DNA from: Okapia johnstoni
Lineage: Eukaryota > Chordata > Mammalia > Artiodactyla > Giraffidae
DNA length: 64,000 nt
Direction of reading: 5' to 3'
Assembly (NCBI GenBank): GCA_024291935.2
Contig: CM044316.1
Span: 78,942,501-79,006,500 of the forward strand
Shown here: positions 22,271 through 34,740 of the stretch, in pieces
Numbering within the stretch: the first letter of the stretch is position 1
Layout: the number at the start of each line of letters is the position of its first letter
Program-made: the position numbers and the translations under genes
Notes under the pieces: generated by a model
The model's database searches: none
What the model was told of the DNA's origin: nothing
The model's input: the letters and a program-made list of their open reading frames with translations, nothing else

Positions 22271-23513
22271 ATACACAAAACAAACCAAAGAGAAAAGGGT
22301 TAAAACCTACAGTTTCTTACCTTCCATTTGCCATATTTCCATATATAAGTGTTTCTTAAAGGCATAGTATTTATTCTCTTGCAATGTTAGTCCTGAGACT
22401 CTAGTAGCAAGACTACCTAGAATCTAACAAAATTCTCCCTATGTGTTGTATCTCAAAGTCACATAAGAAATCACTTTGAATTTCCCATATGTTGAGTAAT
22501 TTGTCCTACCGCTTGCATATGGCCAAATTTTAATCTTGGCCTGTTACTACTTCTTATCTGGTAATTGTATGTAAAGGAAATTTAGTAGATAGAGATAGGA
22601 AAGCAGACAACAGAAATCCAGGTGATGTTTCCCAAAGCTTACTATTATTATATTTTACATACTTGTACTCTACACTATTTGTTATTTGTCATTGACAAGA
22701 AGATGGATGATAGAAAGTTAACTTTTAAAACTATATAGTTGACCAACATAAAAACAACCATCAAAATTATGGAACTCTGAAGTAATTCTAATCCATCTTC
22801 CTTAGACATTTTAACTGTGTTAAACAATGCTTATTACAAAAAAAAATGCTTAAAATGTATCTACATTAATTTGAATTAATGAATAATAGCATAGTCATTG
22901 GAGACAAAATATTTGAGTACGGCACACTCTGTTTTGACCCTAGTGGTCTAGAATCCATGGTTTGAACTTTTTATTTGAAAAATGATACCAATGCAATAGT
23001 AAACAAATATGGTTTCCATTTGTTCTGGAAATAGCTCTCGGTCAAGGTGGCAACAAGTCGTAGGAAAGAGATACTTTTCAAAACCAAATCATCTAAATAT
23101 CAATGGACTAATGCTAGAATACCAATAATCATAAAGATGAGATGCCCTAAAGACACTAGAATCCTATAACCAATTGTTATTTGTTGAGTTTATTCAATAC
23201 TTTTGTCTTTAGAGAGGGAATTAGTAGAATACATTAAAAATTATTGAAAGAATGTAAGTGATTCATTGATTTCTCTCACTCTTCATCTTTGGATAACAAT
23301 TTCTAAGGTTTTATTATATGTCGATACTTAATTTAAAACTCACAATATTGGCACCAAAGGTGACCAGCAATATATTTTTATTTTCTTATGAGTCTGTTTA
23401 GTACGAGTTGAATCCTCGTTAATTTGAAAAGCAATATCATTTCCAGCTTTAAATCTTTGACTATTATTAACAACAGAGTACTTCCTAGATACCTCAAGAT
23501 AATACCAATATTC
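22271..23513. other. Spacer, nothing recognised
   Basis: AT-rich DNA continuing the repeat-poor zone. No gene seen. Confidence 0.45.
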
Positions 23514-23514
23514 T

Positions 23515-23722
23515 AGTGGTAGTGGTTTAGTCGATGAATTGTGTCTGACTCTTATGATCCCATGGACTGTAGCCCACCAGGCTTCTCTGTCCATGGGATT
23601 TTTCAGGCAAGAATACTTGAGTGGTTTGCCATTTCCTTCTCCAGGGGATCTTCCCGACCCAGGGATCAAACCCAGGTCTCCCGCATTGCAGGCGGAATCT
23701 TTACCAACTGACTAAGGCTGGG
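23515..23722 (-). mobile_element. Bov-tA SINE, antisense
   Basis: Runs from gtggtttagtcgatgaattg to the head at accaactgactaagg. The B-box complement is gggatcaaaccc. The left part is somewhat diverged. Confidence 0.88.
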
Positions 23723-24437
23723 GTTCAGGAAAGCCCTGACCTCAGTTGAAAGATTTCATGGGACAGTTAGCTCCTTGAGTTTCCAGCATTGGTCCCTACT
23801 TAGTCCCAGCACATGGCTTGAGGAGTACATATTGCCAGCATCCAACAGTTGTGGGTGGAACTCAACTCAGAATCCACTGGATGGCCCTACTATTAAGGAA
23901 TGGTTTCTCCTCCCTAATTGCAAACAAGAACTGCCAAACACAATTTGTTCCTCCAGACTAGCTGTCAGCACTTTTAATCGATATTAAAGTAAGCATGCTT
24001 ATGAAGGAAAAAAATAGCTTACGTTTATAAAGTTTTTAAATGATTTGTAATTTTTTTATAAATATGTATTTATACATATTTCTCTATTTTGTCCCCTCTT
24101 TCTTGAGATTTCAACACAACAGTGGAAGCAGGGGTGGCTGCTCACAATTGAAAGTTTTGTGTTTATAAGTGTGTGTGTACGCATGTGTGTGTGTGCTTAG
24201 AAAAAGTTAACACTGTCTAAAAATGTCTCTGGAAGAAATCCAGTAGAAGAAAGATCCCTATTCTATACAATGGCTGATATGATAGGTAAATCTTGAAACC
24301 TGGACTTACTTGATTTTAGAGAATAGTTTTGTTTCCAACACACTTGTCTCAACTTCTCACAATTCAGAATCTTAAATATGTTCCTAAAACTAGGGAATGA
24401 CAATAGATGGGCCCTAATTCTCCAATCCTTTTTTCCA
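23723..24437. other. Spacer with short TG-rich tract
   Basis: Contains a small alternating GT tract at 24168-24197. Nothing else recognised. Confidence 0.45.
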
Positions 24438-24848
24438 TTTCAGTTCAAGTCATTCAGTTGTGCCTGATTCTGTGCGACCCTATGGATTGCAGCAGGCCAG
24501 GCCTCCCTGTCCATCACCAACTCCCAGAGTTTACTTCAAACGCATGCCCATTGTGTCAGTGATGCCATCCAACCATCTCATCCTCTGTCGTCCCCTTCTC
24601 CTCCCGCCTTCAATCTTTCCCAGCATCAGGGTCTTTTCCAATGAGTCAGCCCTTCACACCAGGTGGCCAAAGTGTTGGAGTTTCAGCTTCAGCATAGTCC
24701 TTCCAATGAATATTCAAGACTGATTTCCTTTAGGATTGACTGGTTGGATCTCCTCGCAGTCCAAGGGACTCTCAAGAGTCTTCTCCAACACCATAGTTCA
24801 AAAGCATCAGTTCTTTGGTGCTTAGCTTTTTTTATGATCCAGCTCTCA
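24438..24848 (-). mobile_element. BovB LINE 3' end, antisense
   Basis: Begins with the BovB 3' terminus in reverse (ttcagttcaagtcattcagt) and proceeds through catcaccaactcccagagtt to tatgatccagctctca, where it is 5'-truncated. The open frames at 24460-24881 are antisense BovB. Confidence 0.92.
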
Positions 24849-25256
24849 AAGAAACAAAATTTTCACCTCCATCTCAGTTGAATGCTTAAAATAATCAACA
24901 CATAACATAATGCATAATATCAAACTTCTACAAAAACTTTAAAATGTTTATAAAACTTCACAAAATGAATAAAGCTACATTTTATTCAGTGAAGATATGC
25001 AACAGCATCCCAATGGAAACAGAAACAACTAGATCATAGTGAGCAGGTCTTTTAATATCTTTCTGTCCAAGAATAGCATGAAAAAATTTTCCTTTTGGGC
25101 ACAACTGATCTGGAATGCCTATTAAATTAAGACAAAATATAGTCACAGTTCATAAAACTCTCAATTTTGTACAATGCAGCAATTTTCCAAAAGTCTACAG
25201 TCTCAACTGCAAATTAAATTTCTATGTCAGTGTCAGGTTAATTTTCCAAAAATGCT

Positions 25257-25490
25257 TTTTTGACAAAAGGTTTATTGAATGTTTCTTATGTGCTAAGCAC
25301 TATGCTAAACAACTTTTAGGCATTTTCTCATCAATTCTCACACCTATGAGGTAGATACCATTAAAATCTTCACTTTACAGATAGAAGAGGAGGTTTGAGG
25401 AGATTATGCCACTTGCCCAAGGTTGCAACAGCTATTACATGATAGAACTATGTTTTAGACATAGGTCATTTTAACTTCAGAACTCAAGCT
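25257..25490 (-). mobile_element. MIR SINE, antisense
   Basis: tttattgaatgtttcttatg, cctatgaggtagatacca, tttacagatagaagagga and acttgcccaaggttgcaaca follow the MIR consensus in reverse. The element is old and diverged. Confidence 0.75.
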
Positions 25491-25855
25491 ACTCATAATC
25501 ATGTATTCGTCTGCCTGCAAATCTTCAACCTATGTTCCCTGATGCACATTAGACAAGGAAGAGCTTGTAGAACCTCAGCTTAAGAAACAACCATTTTCCT
25601 CTGAGAGTGGTGGTCCTCTAGTTTCCTGAGTTTTCTGTCTGTTCTCTGACAGCTCTAAGGCTAGGGTGGACGCTAAGTGTAATGAGGAGAGGACAGTATT
25701 TTTACTTCTGTTATTTGTCAGCATGCAGAACCTGGCCTTCATCACAGTAAGAAGATGATCTCTGATGCAAACTTACTTTTCTACCTTTCAAAGCGAGGCT
25801 TTTCACAGTATGGTCCAGATCTGGACTTATTTAAGGTTTAATCATTCAAGAAATC

Positions 25856-26078
25856 AGGGCTTCCCTGATGGTTCAGCAGGCAAAGAATCTGCCTGCAATA
25901 CAGGAGACACAGGAGACATGGCTTCGATCCCTGGGTGAGGAAGATCCTCTGGAAAAGGAACTGGCCACTCACCCTGGTATTATTCCCTGGAAAATCCCAT
26001 GGACAGAGGAGCCTGGCGGGCTACAGTTCACAGGGTCACAAAGAGTTGGAAATACTTGAGCAACTGAAGTACATATGC
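25856..26078 (+). mobile_element. Bov-tA SINE with 12-bp target duplication
   Basis: Flanked by attcaagaaatc (25844-25855) and attcaaaaaatc (26079-26090), one mismatch. The head reads ggcttccctgatggttcagc with B box gcttcgatccc. Confidence 0.9.
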
Positions 26079-26090
26079 ATTCAAAAAATC

Positions 26091-28014
26091 CATTTTTATT
26101 GATCGTCTACTATATGATTTTATTTTCACATTCAAGAAATTTATGAAGGAATGAAATATGCACATAATTTTTTCTCTATGCACTAAGTGAAAGATACTCA
26201 AAATTCAAGAGCATCCTAGTATGAGTATAGGGAGTTCATTGACAATCCATACCCATTTAATAATTTAAATGAAAGAAAAGAGAGCTATGCAAGTTAACAA
26301 TAGTTCCTTAGTTTTTGAGGCACCCAGTTTTTCAGGCCATATATAGTAGGAAACAAAAACAACTTATGTTATCATTCTAGTAGAATATTTACTTTAAAAT
26401 ATTTCTAAAAAGGCTAACATTGATCTAATATATAAAATTAAGTAAAGCATTTATTACTGCTTTAAACATGTTCAGTGTTTTCTTTCATATCAAATCCTAG
26501 GAATAAATTTCCTCAAAATCAGTCCCTTTTTAAAAGAGGTTTTATATATATATATAAATTTCCCACATTTCACAGTTCTAGACCCAATTACATTGTTATG
26601 TTACCCTCTGGCAAGGGCTGCGGAAAGTGAAACCTCATAACCCCCTGACAAATTTTCCTCTCTCTTCTTAACTGGAAATGAAAGAGTGAAAATTTGTGCT
26701 GAATGAGATCCAACCTGAGGTTCTGTCTGCAAAAAAAGACGCAGACATTTCAAACCCTTCCTCTTCTCTTTTTCTCTGAAAATATAAAGAGGACAGTTCT
26801 CCATGGGGACTTTTCCTTTCAGAGTAACAATACTTGAAAGTTGAGGATTCATCCACTTTGACCACCTGTTTAAAATGCCCAAGACTTCCTTGGCCTATTG
26901 CAGCAAGTGGTCAGTAAATTTGAGCAAACTTGAATTTCTTGCATTCCTCCCACCTGCCACATTTCCTTAACTGAAAGCAAAAAGTGTTGCAATTGTATGT
27001 ATTCCCGTGAGCCTGCAGAGATTCAGAGTTCTAACAGACATTGCTTTACGTTTTTAAAATAGGACAAAGCAGTCTGAAAATAGTGAGGTTTGGGGGTAGA
27101 TCTGGTTTTAAAAAGACTTAAATATGGTAAAATCAATCTAAAAACTGTTCCAGGCAGCTGAGAGGCTGGGGATAACACGAGCAAAGGGAATAAAGGGAGC
27201 TCTGAAGAGCCAGTACCAGTTGCTAATACTTAATCTCTTTAAATAATGAATTAGCTGCTCATATCTACTGTGGCTGCTGAGAGAAAGCGCTCTCTTTGTG
27301 GAGTGAAGTAAAGCTTGAATACCCATGAATTATTCAATATAAAGTGTGCCGGTTAAAATGCCTTGATATTGGAAGTCAAGTGTAAGATTATCTCTTGTCT
27401 GTCAAAAAACATCTCTACCGTGTTACTGAGCCCTAGAGGAGGGGCTCAAGGAGTGAGAAAGGAAAGAAGGAAAGCCATCCGGAAACAACATAATAAAGCA
27501 CTAAGCACTCCAAACGAGTGGGGAGCGGCTTCCTCACTGTGGGGAAACCTTTACTGACATGCCCTCTTTAAGCAGGACTTTCACTGCTCAGTCATTACCC
27601 TCTCTGCTCTTCAGGATGATAACATGGAGAAGTTGACTGACTACTTTCCGTTGGAGACAATAGACACTAATTCACCTACTACTGCTGGCTTAAAGAAACA
27701 CTTCCCTTCCTAAGGTGTCTACTGAGAGTTGAGTGATGATCTTTCCATCAATTTAGAAGGTTTAAAGGAAAGCCGATGAACCACAGAGCATACTGAAATG
27801 TAGACCATGGCAAATTTCAATGCATACTATTTCGTTATCTATGACTCTATGAAATAATTTCATATTCAACTGCTTATTTTTTTTCTTTCATAGATGTTCT
27901 CCCAGATTTTTTTTTGATAACTCATAGAAATAATTTGGTGCATGGAGAATCAAAATCCCCAAATCCACCATGTTCCTTTTAAAAATGAAGTTCTCATGAA
28001 CTGTATATGCTATG
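26091..28014. other. Repeat-poor stretch, no gene seen
   Basis: About 1.9 kb without a recognised repeat. The part 26960-27620 is less AT-rich than its surroundings and holds overlapping frames of 60-95 codons on both strands, none recognisable. A tatatatatata run lies at 26544-26556. Confidence 0.45.
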
Positions 28015-29440
28015 CCTTCAAAAAGCATTCATTAAGTGCTCATTATGGGAAGGTACTGTTCTAGGACCTGGGAGTAAAAAGGTTAATAAAGATATCCATG
28101 CCCTAAAGACATTTGCATTATAGACAGGAAAACATATCACAAACATGAAATCCAAAAAGTGTTGTAGATGATATGATAGAATATCCCAAAGGAGAGAGGG
28201 CAATTGATTTGAGTGGGGAATGGGGACAATCAGGGAAAGCATATAGAAAATATAAGGCTAGAGGTTAAATTTGAAGGAATATGAAGTTAAGTTCATCTGG
28301 GTGGATTTGGGGAGGGGGCTTTTATGAATAGGTATGAGGATGAGTACATGCGAAATGCTGAGATGATCTGGCATGCTTGGAGATCTGAGTGTGGATAAAG
28401 CATCATCTAGAGGCTGACAGGTAAAAACCAGTCTAGGCTATACGCAGAAGGCTGAAGTGGATAACATGCTTAAGAAGTTTGAACTGTGTTCTCTAAACAG
28501 GAAAAGATAATCCAGGGTTAGGCAGCAAATTAAAATCTTAAGGTTCTTGTTAAGGAAGGTCCCACTGATGGTCAAAGTGCCTGAGAAAGTACAAAGCTGG
28601 GAATGGGAGGCCCAGTTATGTTCCAAGAACCAATGCTTCTGTAGCAGAGATAAAAAAGAATAAGAAGGACTGGTGACTAAATGATTTGAAGAACAATAGT
28701 GGCAGAAGGATATAATTAACCTTCCAGGTATCTGATTCAGAAGAATGATAGAAGTCCTCGATATTTCAAGAGATAAGAATACAGTAATCTGAATGAGTTA
28801 GGAGATAAAGAGAATTAGTCCGATTTTGGATTTGTTAAACAGAGATATCCAACAGGCATTTCAATGTTGCAACCTCAGGCTACAGTGGGACCTGGCTAAA
28901 GATGCAAATTTGAGAGTCATTAGCTAGGACTCAGTGAGTAAAGACATAGGTATCAATGCAATGAACATGAACTTGCGCAAACTCCGGCAGATGGTTAAGG
29001 ACAGGGAGGCCTGCTGTGCTGCAGTCCATGGGTCACGAAGCGTCAGATACAGCTGGGCAACTGAACAACAACAACAATGGATGAATGAACCAAAAAAGTG
29101 CAGAGGACTCCTGGGAAACCAGTACTTAAAGGCAGGTAGAAGAAGAGAATAAAAAATTAAGAGAAATTCAAGAACATTTTTTGGGTGGGTTCAAAACAAT
29201 GAGGAAGCTTTAAGAAGAAAATGGCCAACCAATTCAAATGTCCCTTAGGAATCAAGTATGGTAAAGATTAAAAATTATCTAAAGGATTTGGCAACTAGGG
29301 GATCATTGATGATTATTTTGACAGCAGCTTGTTGATAGCGGCAGAAATAGAACAGCAGAAACCAAATTATCCAGGATTAAATAGGATGGTAAGAAATTTA
29401 AAGCTATTAGTATAGACAATTCTTTAGAGAATGGCAATAG
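28015..29440 (-). mobile_element. Long L2 LINE copy, antisense, split by BovB
   Basis: Starts with the reversed L2 3' end (aaaagcattcattaagtgct), passes blocks corresponding to tgagagtcattagctaggac, and after the BovB at 28967-29083 continues to agtatagacaattctttaga, which corresponds to reverse transcriptase-coding L2. About 1.3 kb of L2 is retained, the longest ancient LINE here. All frames are destroyed. Confidence 0.7.
28967..29083 (+). mobile_element. BovB LINE 3' end inserted in L2
   Basis: atgaacttgcgcaaactccg through gggcaactgaacaacaacaa. The tail is AAC repeats instead of ctgaa repeats. The 7-bp sequence aatgaac occurs at both sides (28960-28966 and 29084-29090) and is the likely target duplication. 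Confidence 0.85.
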
Positions 29441-29444
29441 GAGG

Positions 29445-29560
29445 TATAGTGGGTTGAACTGTTCCCCCTAAAAGATATATTCCAAGTCCCAGTCTCTGGT
29501 AAGCATGACTATAACCTTGCTTGTAAACAGAGTCTTCACAGATGTCATCAGTGAAGCTGG
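29445..29560 (+). mobile_element. MLT1 LTR 5' fragment, sense
   Basis: tatagtgggttgaactgttc, then gatatattccaagtcccagt and cagagtcttcacagatgtca match the 5' part of an MLT1 LTR. Confidence 0.65.
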
Positions 29561-29639
29561 TAAACCTCGGCATTCCCTGGCCCGTCAGTTCATCACCCTG
29601 TCTTTCCTCTGTGGGTCACTAAATCTCTCCTTCCTTACA

Positions 29640-29812
29640 AAGACAACAATCATATTGGATTAAGGGCCCCATCCTACTCTAGCATGACCTCATCTTAACC
29701 AATTACATCTGCAATGACCGTTTTTCCAAACAAGGTCACATTCTGAAATACCAGGGGTTATGATTTCAACATATATTTGGGGCCAGGGGGAACACAGTTC
29801 AACCTCTTACAG
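29640..29812 (-). mobile_element. MLT1 LTR 5' fragment, antisense
   Basis: catattggattaagggcccc, aacaaggtcacattctgaaa and ggttatgatttcaacatata are the same 5' region of an MLT1 LTR in reverse, facing the sense fragment just upstream. Confidence 0.68.
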
Positions 29813-30049
29813 TCTCCTAGAGACAAAGCAATCTAGAAAATACATATAGACAAATACAGAAAATTATATAGATGCATACATAGAGATATAAATACAGACA
29901 TGGATGTATAAAATGATTGAGGCCCAGGATATTTTTTCACTAACTCAGGTCACACACCAAGTTAGTATTACAGTCCGCACTAGAACCCAGTTCTGCAGAT
30001 TTTTAACTGCCCTTTCTGTATTGCCCACACCTCCACACAACTCCTTGAA

Positions 30050-30450
30050 CAGCTTCACATGACTATGTGGATATAACCCAAACTCTTTAATATGGTCTAA
30101 GGATCTTTATCATCTAGCCACAACCTCAAATCAAGCTGCTTATCCTACTTTCTATGCTCCAATCACACTAACCTTTTCCTAATTTCATAAATCTGCTGGC
30201 TTCCTTTCATTTCACTCCACACTGCACAGGCTAATTCCTTTACCTTGAAACTGATACTCATTCTGTGGCCCTGATCACTCTTCCTTCTTCGCATCTCACC
30301 AGAAATTCATTTCTCTGAGAAAAAACAATACTGAGTACCAGATTAAGTTAAATTCTACTTTTGTACTCCTCTGTGGCATCCTTATATTTGGGAAAACTTT
30401 TTTCAGTTATTAAGTCTTATATGTTTTACGTATATTTTTCCTAATAGATG
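30050..30450 (+). mobile_element. L2 LINE fragment, sense
   Basis: aacccaaactctttaatatg, atctttatcatctagccaca and tgctccaatcacactaacct follow the L2 3' coding end and UTR in the sense direction. Confidence 0.62.
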
Positions 30451-30511
30451 ATAAGCACTGAAACATGTGAATCTTCCCAAAATTATGCCAAAGTGCTTGG
30501 TGCTAAGCATA

Positions 30512-31265
30512 GGCATTTTGTTGTTATTCAGTCGCTAGTGGTATCTAACTCTGCAACTCCATGGACTGCAGTATGCCAGGCTCCCTTGTCCTCCACTATT
30601 TCCCAGAGTTTGCTCAAATTTATATCCATTCAGTTGATGATACTATCTAACCATTTCATCCTCTGTTGCCCCTTTCTTCCACCTGCCCTCAATTTTTCCC
30701 AGCATCAAGGTCAATTCCAGCAAGTCAACCCGTTGCATCACATGGCTGACAAGTATTAGAGCATCAGCATCAATCCTTCCCTTGAATATTCAGGGTTGAT
30801 TTCCTTTAGGATTGACTGGCTTGATCTCCTTCCAGTCCAAGGGACTCTCAATAACGTCTCCTCCAGCACCACAGTTCAAAAGCATCAATTTTTTGGAGCT
30901 CATCCTTCTTTATGGTCCAACTGTCACATACATATATGACTACTGGAAAAGCCATAGCTTTAACTATACTTTGCTGACGGTAAAGTGGTATCTCTGCTTT
31001 TTACTACACTGTCTAGAAGTTCTTGATTCACATACTGCTGAAGTCTAGCTTGAAGGATTTTGAGGATAACCTTACTAGCATGTGAAATGAGCACAACTGT
31101 ATGGCAGTCTGAACATTCTTTGGTGTTGCCCTTCTTTAGGATTGGAATGAAAACTGACCTTTTCCAGCTCTGAGGCCACTTCTGAGTTTTCCAAATTTGC
31201 TGGTATATTGAGTGCAGCACTTTAACAGCATCATCTTTAAGGATATTAAATAGCTCAGCAGGAAT
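30512..31265 (-). mobile_element. BovB LINE, antisense, with internal deletion
   Basis: Starts ttgttgttattcagtcgcta and runs through the C-terminal region. At about 31016 it jumps from the sequence preceding GRKV-like coding to the start of the reverse transcriptase (ttcttgattcacatactgct), skipping about 700 bp that the copy at 13.6-16.2 kb contains. It ends near tagctcagcaggaatgtac. The 86-codon minus-strand frame here is the N-terminal RT remnant (WKRSVFIPI). Confidence 0.9.
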
Positions 31266-31334
31266 GTACTTACTGACAGAAGCAAAACGCCCTGCCTCCC
31301 CCTATCAGATGGCTGAGAAGGCAGTCTGGACATG

Positions 31335-31915
31335 ATGAAACACGTGGATCCTTGCTGTTCCTCCAACTCTCACATTTGAATGGACTACTCTCTCTTTCTG
31401 GGACATTCTTACCCCAGATATCTTCACAATTTTACTCTTTAGTTTCTTCAAGGATTTTTTCCAATGCCACCTTGATAATGACTCTTTGGGACCCCATGGA
31501 CTATAGCCCACCAGGCTCCTCTGTCCATGGAATTCTCCAGCCAAGAATACTGGAGTGGGCAGCCATTCCCTTCTCCAAGGGATCTTCCCAACCCAGATCT
31601 CTTGCATGGAAGGTGGATTCTTTACCATCTGACCCACCAGGGAAGCCCTATATATCAACTAGCCTGAATTTAAAACTATAAGCTCACCTTCCTGACCCTG
31701 CACTACCTTCTCTTTTCCATGGTATTTATCACTTTCTATACATAATTTTTTTTTTTTTTGCTTTTTATTGCCTGCCTTCCCCTACTAAAAATATAAACTA
31801 TTTTGGGCAGATATCCTTATTGAATTCAATAATGTATTCCTGACCACCAAAGCAGTACCTAGCATGTAGTAACAGGATTTTCAAAATTAATTATTAAATG
31901 AATGTATTCCAGTAA
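31335..31915 (+). mobile_element. Second L2 LINE 3' fragment, split by Bov-tA
   Basis: cttgctgttcctccaactct and tctgggacattcttacccca precede the Bov-tA; tttatcactttctatacata and agtacctagcatgtagtaac follow it and lead to the L2 terminus (attaaatgaatgtattcc). It repeats a region already present at 30.05-30.45 kb, so it is a separate copy. Confidence 0.68.
31475..31650 (-). mobile_element. Bov-tA SINE, antisense, inside L2
   Basis: tttgggaccccatggactat to tctgacccaccagggaagcc. A short internal deletion removes the B-box region (acccagatctcttgcatgga), so the promoter is lost. Confidence 0.88.
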
Positions 31916-32630
31916 CATGAAAAGGTACCACTCAAACTATGTGCTATATAAAATCAGTACATATCCTCCTTTGCTAGCATCAGAAACAGGTGTATGGTCT
32001 GTATTTTATTCTATGTAATTTCTTTTTTTAGAGAAAAAAATAATATTGCTACATTTTGTATGCTTTGTGGTCCACATAAAAATGTCAACTTCAATTCAGA
32101 AGAGAAGTATTAAAGTAAGAGTAACAGCTAACCTCTGTTTTCCAATATTATTTGGCAAAAAAAGAGAAAACTAAGCATGAAATTCAGGAATTGAACTAAT
32201 CTCTGATCCTTTCTGACAACTTAAATCACTTGACATATTGCAATATTTCTGCAATTCCCAGTGATTTGCTTAAAGCCTACTTCTACCTACTACTCTGCTC
32301 ACAAAGCCAGCTTAGGTCTAACGGCTTTGTGAACATTTCATAAACCTAACAAAACCAAAACCATAACAGTAAGCACTGCCCCGTGTTTACATTTAGATTT
32401 TAAAATGTAGCAAAACTTACGGCAATTAAAAAAAAAAAATCCAGAAGCAAGTATAGCTAATACACTAATCCATGTGGTTACCGCCCTTTCCTGCTCTCAT
32501 GGTCTTTTTTGATCTCAACTGCCTGCAAATGCTCACGGAAGACAACACCTTAATATGCCAGTTAAAGGCACTCCAACCACTCACCACACCTCTTGCTGGC
32601 TCACCATTTCTGCTGCTGCTTCCAACTCTG
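31916..32630. other. Spacer, nothing recognised
   Basis: AT-rich DNA without recognised features. Confidence 0.42.
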
Positions 32631-32631
32631 T

Positions 32632-32990
32632 CTTCATCTGTTTGGGCTGCCATTAGAGAAAACCACTAACTGGGGGCCTTATAATAACAAGGATCTATTC
32701 CTCATAGTTCTAGAGACTGGGAAGTCTAAGTTCAAGGTGCGAGCAGATTCAGTGTCTGATAAGAGCCTATTTCCTGTTTCAGAGACTGTGGTCTTCTCGC
32801 TGTTGTCATATGGCAGAAGGAGGGAGAGAGCTCCCTGGGGTCTCTTCAATAAGAGCACTAATCCCATTCACAAGAGCTCCCCACTCATGACCTAATTATC
32901 TCCCAAAGGCCCACCTCCAAATATCATCACAGTGGGGATTAGGTTTCAACGTACTAAATTCTAGGGGGACACATTCACCCTATAACAATC
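32632..32990 (-). mobile_element. MaLR LTR (MST/MLT1 type), antisense
   Basis: tctgtttgggctgccattag, cagattcagtgtctgataag, tctcttcaataagagcacta and ggggattaggtttcaacgta give nearly the whole LTR in reverse. It ends near acacattcaccctataaca. The frames of 60-100 codons on both strands here are repeat-derived. Confidence 0.75.
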
Positions 32991-33370
32991 ATCATAGATA
33001 AGCTTTCTTGGACTCAGCCTCATCCAAAGTTATTTTGCTGCTTCTGCCAACACAGCCATTCCTTTTTCACTAATTCTACTCCCCTGACATTACTTTGATG
33101 TTCCAGATTCTAAAACATGAACAAATGCTACCACTATTGTTTTCGGCAACCAATTTGATGTCATTTTTGCCAGATCTGTTCTCACCGCTTGTTTCTAGGA
33201 GGTAAAGAAACAAGAGCTGAGATTTTTCATTACCTGTTAAAAACTTGCTACAATACTTCTGACCTGATCAGAAGAAAGATTTAACTGAATGAGCTGAAGT
33301 CCTATCCTAGGGACACTGTGTGCTCAACCAGCTCACTAAGTCAATTCCAAGCAGCTCATAAAAGTCCTTG
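32991..33370. other. Spacer, nothing recognised
   Basis: No gene or repeat was recognised. Confidence 0.4.
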
Positions 33371-33585
33371 TGAAAGTGAAAAAGTGTTTAGTCACTTAGT
33401 CCTGTCCAACTCTTTGTGACCCCATGGGCTGTAGCCCACCAGGCTCCTCTGTCCATGGATTCTCCAAGCAAGAATACTGCAGTGGGTTGCCATTTCCTTC
33501 TCCAAGGGATCTTCCCGACCCAGGGAATAAGCCAGGGTCTCCTGCATTGCAGGCAGACTGCTTACCATTTGAGCCACCATTCTTA
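33371..33585 (-). mobile_element. Bov-tA SINE, antisense
   Basis: gtgtttagtcacttagtcct to catttgagccaccattctt. The B-box complement has decayed to gggaataagcc. Both strands carry 70-78-codon frames made of SINE sequence. Confidence 0.9.
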
Positions 33586-34399
33586 GGCTCTTTTCAACAT
33601 AAAGCAGGTCAGATGAGAACTTCTTCACACCCTAGCTAAAGTCTACAGATCCTACAATGCCTCTGATTTCCTCACACCTTTAACAATTCTAGGCTACCAA
33701 ATAACTCAAGAAATTAGGCCAAGTCTAAAAAGTATTTATCTTTTGACTATCTACCCTTTTCCAATTGAGTTCAGTTTGCACAGAAATCTGTTTTGGGGTG
33801 AAACACTACAGCTAAATTTCTCATACAAATATATAAATACAGCGAGTATGTCAAAGTTCTGTTTTGGGCCACGAACACTGTTGCTACTGATTTCTCTACG
33901 GTACCCAATACTTTGGGAATAGTTTAGTTTCGTTCATTTTATTTATTTCCATGATAATAGGCTTGTATGAAGCCCTTAGAAAATCTGTTGCCTAGCATCA
34001 TCTATAGCCCATAGAGTGCTAGAATTTTGTGAGACACCCTCTAACACTTAGGAAGTCTAGACTATGGCCACAAAATCATTTAGGTTTGTTTAAAACTACC
34101 TTGTTCTTCTGAAGAGTAAATTCTCCTCTTTATTTTTTAAACATTATACTCTAACTGAGCTAAATATCTCATACAAATGAATGTATAATGATACTAAAGC
34201 ACAGAACTGGAGACCAAGATAGAGATTATGTTTCTGACACGTTAGAAACCCAGATGTTACAATGGATAATTCATCTAAACTTGAACTAATAGCAAAAGTG
34301 ATTTGACTGTCAATCTCCAAGTTCTAGACCACAACTCCAAGCCCTGGATTTGACATCTTTATTGTAGCTTCCCTCTTCTCCCTCCCCACAGCCACAACT
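33586..34399. other. Spacer, nothing recognised
   Basis: AT-rich DNA, no gene seen. Confidence 0.42.
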
Positions 34400-34740
34400 T
34401 GGATCAGGTCATCAGTGCTTTTAACCTAGATCACTACCACAGCCTCCTATGAGAGTTTCCTGCCACGTGTGCAACTGCAGGTAGACAGATGCAAATAGAA
34501 GGTGTCAGGATCCCGCTCACCACCTAAAATCCTCCAGTAGGTCTCCACTGCTTTCAGAAGAAGGTCCAAACACTTTCACACGGCACCAAGTCGGTCTTTT
34601 ATGATAATGTTGCTGGCAGATTCCATAACTTCCTCTCTCTCATCTGTATCCTACACTTAGAACACACTAGTAGCTATTTCCACAATGTCCTATGTCCTGT
34701 AATATTCCTATTTTGAAGATTTATCACTGTTTTAAAAAGT
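34400..34740 (+). mobile_element. L2 LINE fragment, sense
   Basis: ctagatcactaccacagcct, aaaatcctccagtaggtctc and gaaggtccaaacactttcac correspond to the C-terminal coding end of L2. Confidence 0.58.

Noticed and set aside
27363..27557. Possible small gene at 27.4 kb
   Set aside because: Short frame with no recognisable motif, no splice context and competing frames on both strands.
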